A stretch of 7,336 nucleotides of DNA from Pseudomonadota bacterium. GTDB taxonomy: Bacteria; Pseudomonadota; Gammaproteobacteria; Burkholderiales; Thiobacillaceae. Location of the stretch: contig JAJYXA010000046.1 in assembly GCA_021791235.1 (NCBI GenBank), positions 1 to 7,336 on the forward strand, in the 5' to 3' direction. The first letter of the stretch is position 1, and each line of letters opens with the position of its first letter. The position numbers were made by a program, and so were the translations under genes. Positions 6,204 through 7,336 of the stretch are shown here, one piece after another. Under the pieces are notes generated by a model that did not search any database, was not told where the DNA came from, and saw only the letters and a program-made list of their open reading frames with translations.

Positions 6204-7092
6204 AGGTGCTGACCTCCACCGCCAGCTCCACCACCAGCCGGTTGAGCGCGTCGAACTTATCCGGCTTCGTGATAGCGAAGAACTCGACCGGCTGATGCGG
6301 CGGCACGGTATGGATAATGCGCAGTTCGCCCCGCTCCAGCTCGCTCCGATAGCAGATCGGCGGCAGGAGACTGATGCCGACATTCGAGGCAGTCAGCGTT
6401 GCCACCACGCTCATGCTGTTGCATTCGTCGCTCGGCCGGTAAAGCACGTCATGCGCCTGAAACCACGCCTCGATGCCGCGGTAATGAAACGAGGCTTTTG
6501 GCAGCACGATGATACGCTGCGCCTGCAACGCCTCCGGACCGAGCTTTCCTTCCGGCAATTCCAGCATCCGCCCCGCCATCCACGCGAATTCCACCGTGCC
6601 GAGCGATCGCGCCTGTATGCCCGTCTCGAATGAAATACCCGGCGCCAGTGCGATATCGAGACTGCCACCCTGCAGGCGCTCCATGACTTCCTGTGTCAGC
6701 GCCACAGTGAACTTTGCCTTTACGTTGACGTACCGCCTGTGCAGCGTCTCAACGAAGGCGGGCAGCCAGGTCTGGGCGATCACTTCCGTCACCCCGATGC
6801 GGATGATGCCCGAAACCGCCTCCGGTGCCGCGACGTGTTCCTGGATTTCCTCGACCAGCCGCAGTAGCCGCTCGACATATTCCATCAGCTCCTCGCCCTT
6901 CGGCGTGAGGACGATGCGCCGATTGAGGCGATTGAACACCGAGACGCCGAAACGCGCTTCCAGCTCGGCGATCCGCATCGAAACCGCCGATTGCGTTGAA
7001 TTCAGCCGCTTCGCCGCCGCCGTGAAGCTGCCCAGCCGCGCCGCTAAAAAAAACGTCTCGAAATGCCTCAGATGCAGATGCAGTGTGCTCAT
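6187..7092 (-). CDS. LysR-type transcriptional regulator
   Basis: A 301-residue DNA-binding regulator, a normal length for the LysR family. The N-terminal winged helix-turn-helix spans about residues 6-65, with the signature GSFTAAAKRLNSTQSAVSMR followed by IAELEARFGVSVFNR and the wing RRIVLTPKGEEL. A linker helix (about 68-90) leads to the periplasmic-binding-protein-like effector domain (about 94-295), beginning SGIIRIGVTEVIAQTWLP. The ATG at 7092 is the natural start because the helix-turn-helix begins at once; the upstream ribosome binding site is weak (AGG about six bases away). It is convergent with the catabolic operon and likely controls it, with the pathway substrate or a CoA intermediate as possible inducer. 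The regulated promoters would be those near 1303-1516 and 2606-2805. Its own promoter region (7093-7176) abuts the IS630-like element. Confidence 0.92.
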   Translation of the reverse strand: MSTLHLHLRHFETFFLAARLGSFTAAAKRLNSTQSAVSMRIAELEARFGVSVFNRLNRRIVLTPKGEELMEYVERLLRLVEEIQEHVAAPEAVSGIIRIGVTEVIAQTWLPAFVETLHRRYVNVKAKFTVALTQEVMERLQGGSLDIALAPGISFETGIQARSLGTVEFAWMAGRMLELPEGKLGPEALQAQRIIVLPKASFHYRGIEAWFQAHDVLYRPSDECNSMSVVATLTASNVGISLLPPICYRSELERGELRIIHTVPPHQPVEFFAITKPDKFDALNRLVVELAVEVSTFKKSI

Positions 7093-7176
7093 ACGAAGCC
7101 TGAGTTCCCTTTCCGCATGAACCAGCCACTGAGCTAGCTGGACTCTGTGATGAAGACCAGGAGCCTGGGGAATTAC

Positions 7177-7336
7177 TCACCAGTCGGTAATATAGGCTAC
7201 ACTGGGGGCGAGGAAGAATGAGCGGACGAGTGCGGGTGCTTGCTTGATGGCGGCGAGTTGGGCGTCGATCTTTTCGCGCAGCTTCTCACCCTTGCGCAGC
7301 GGCTTCCTGGCCACGCCGGTCCGCTTCACATAGCTC
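7177..7336 (-). CDS. IS630-like transposase, C-terminal part (runs off right edge)
   Basis: The minus frame enters from the right edge and ends at the TGA at 7179-7177, giving 52 visible residues. They include SYVKRTGVARKPLRKGEKL, then an amphipathic helix (LREKIDAQLAAIKQ), then APALVRSFFLAPSVAYITDW and the stop. This resembles the tail of IS630-type transposases that follows the NPDEYLN segment: a basic stretch, a helix, then a 'P..VRSFF..P.V.YI' ending. Whether the gene is intact beyond the window cannot be seen. It has the same orientation as the IS630 scrap at 141-326 and covers a different part of the protein, so the two cannot be compared directly. The element's terminal repeat should lie between this stop and the LysR gene but was not identified with confidence. 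Confidence 0.6.
   Translation of the reverse strand, partial: SYVKRTGVARKPLRKGEKLREKIDAQLAAIKQAPALVRSFFLAPSVAYITDW

Noticed and set aside
7122..7168. Short dyads CCAGC-N10-GCTGG (7122-7141) and CCAGG-AG-CCTGG (7157-7168) upstream of the LysR gene as an autoregulatory site or IS terminal repeat.
   Set aside because: They are only five base pairs each, and the IS end could not be fixed. There is no second copy in the window to compare.

Overview
The window is GC-rich and reads like an accessory catabolic island from a proteobacterium, most probably an alphaproteobacterium. That assignment rests on general protein style and GC-rich codon use and is an inference. Six complete protein genes lie at 349-7092, with insertion-sequence (IS) transposase sequence on both sides.

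Layout. At 1-77 (minus) is the N-terminus of an IS1595-type transposase that runs off the left edge. At about 141-326 (minus) is an internal scrap of an IS630-type DDE transposase, truncated at both ends. At 349-1302 (minus) is a VanB-like flavin/[2Fe-2S] reductase. A 214-base divergent intergenic region separates it from a VanA-like Rieske non-heme iron oxygenase at 1517-2605 (plus). After a 200-base gap holding a perfect 8-bp inverted repeat come an AtoE-type short-chain fatty acid transporter (2806-4227), a class III (CaiB/BaiF) CoA-transferase (4258/4270-5451) and a crotonase-fold protein (5454-6203), all on plus. A LysR-type regulator (6187-7092, minus) converges on the crotonase gene and overlaps its end by 17 bases. 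At 7177-7336 (minus) is the C-terminus of another IS630-like transposase that runs off the right edge.

How the genes may work together (inference). The transporter would import a small carboxylate. The reductase/oxygenase pair would demethylate or hydroxylate a substrate using NAD(P)H and O2. The CoA-transferase would make a CoA thioester, and the crotonase-fold enzyme would process it. The LysR protein is the obvious candidate regulator. The substrate cannot be named from sequence. A VanAB-type Rieske pair next to an AtoE permease, a CaiB-type CoA-transferase and a crotonase homologue lacking one of the usual catalytic glutamates does not match a textbook pathway I can name, and it is the main point of interest.
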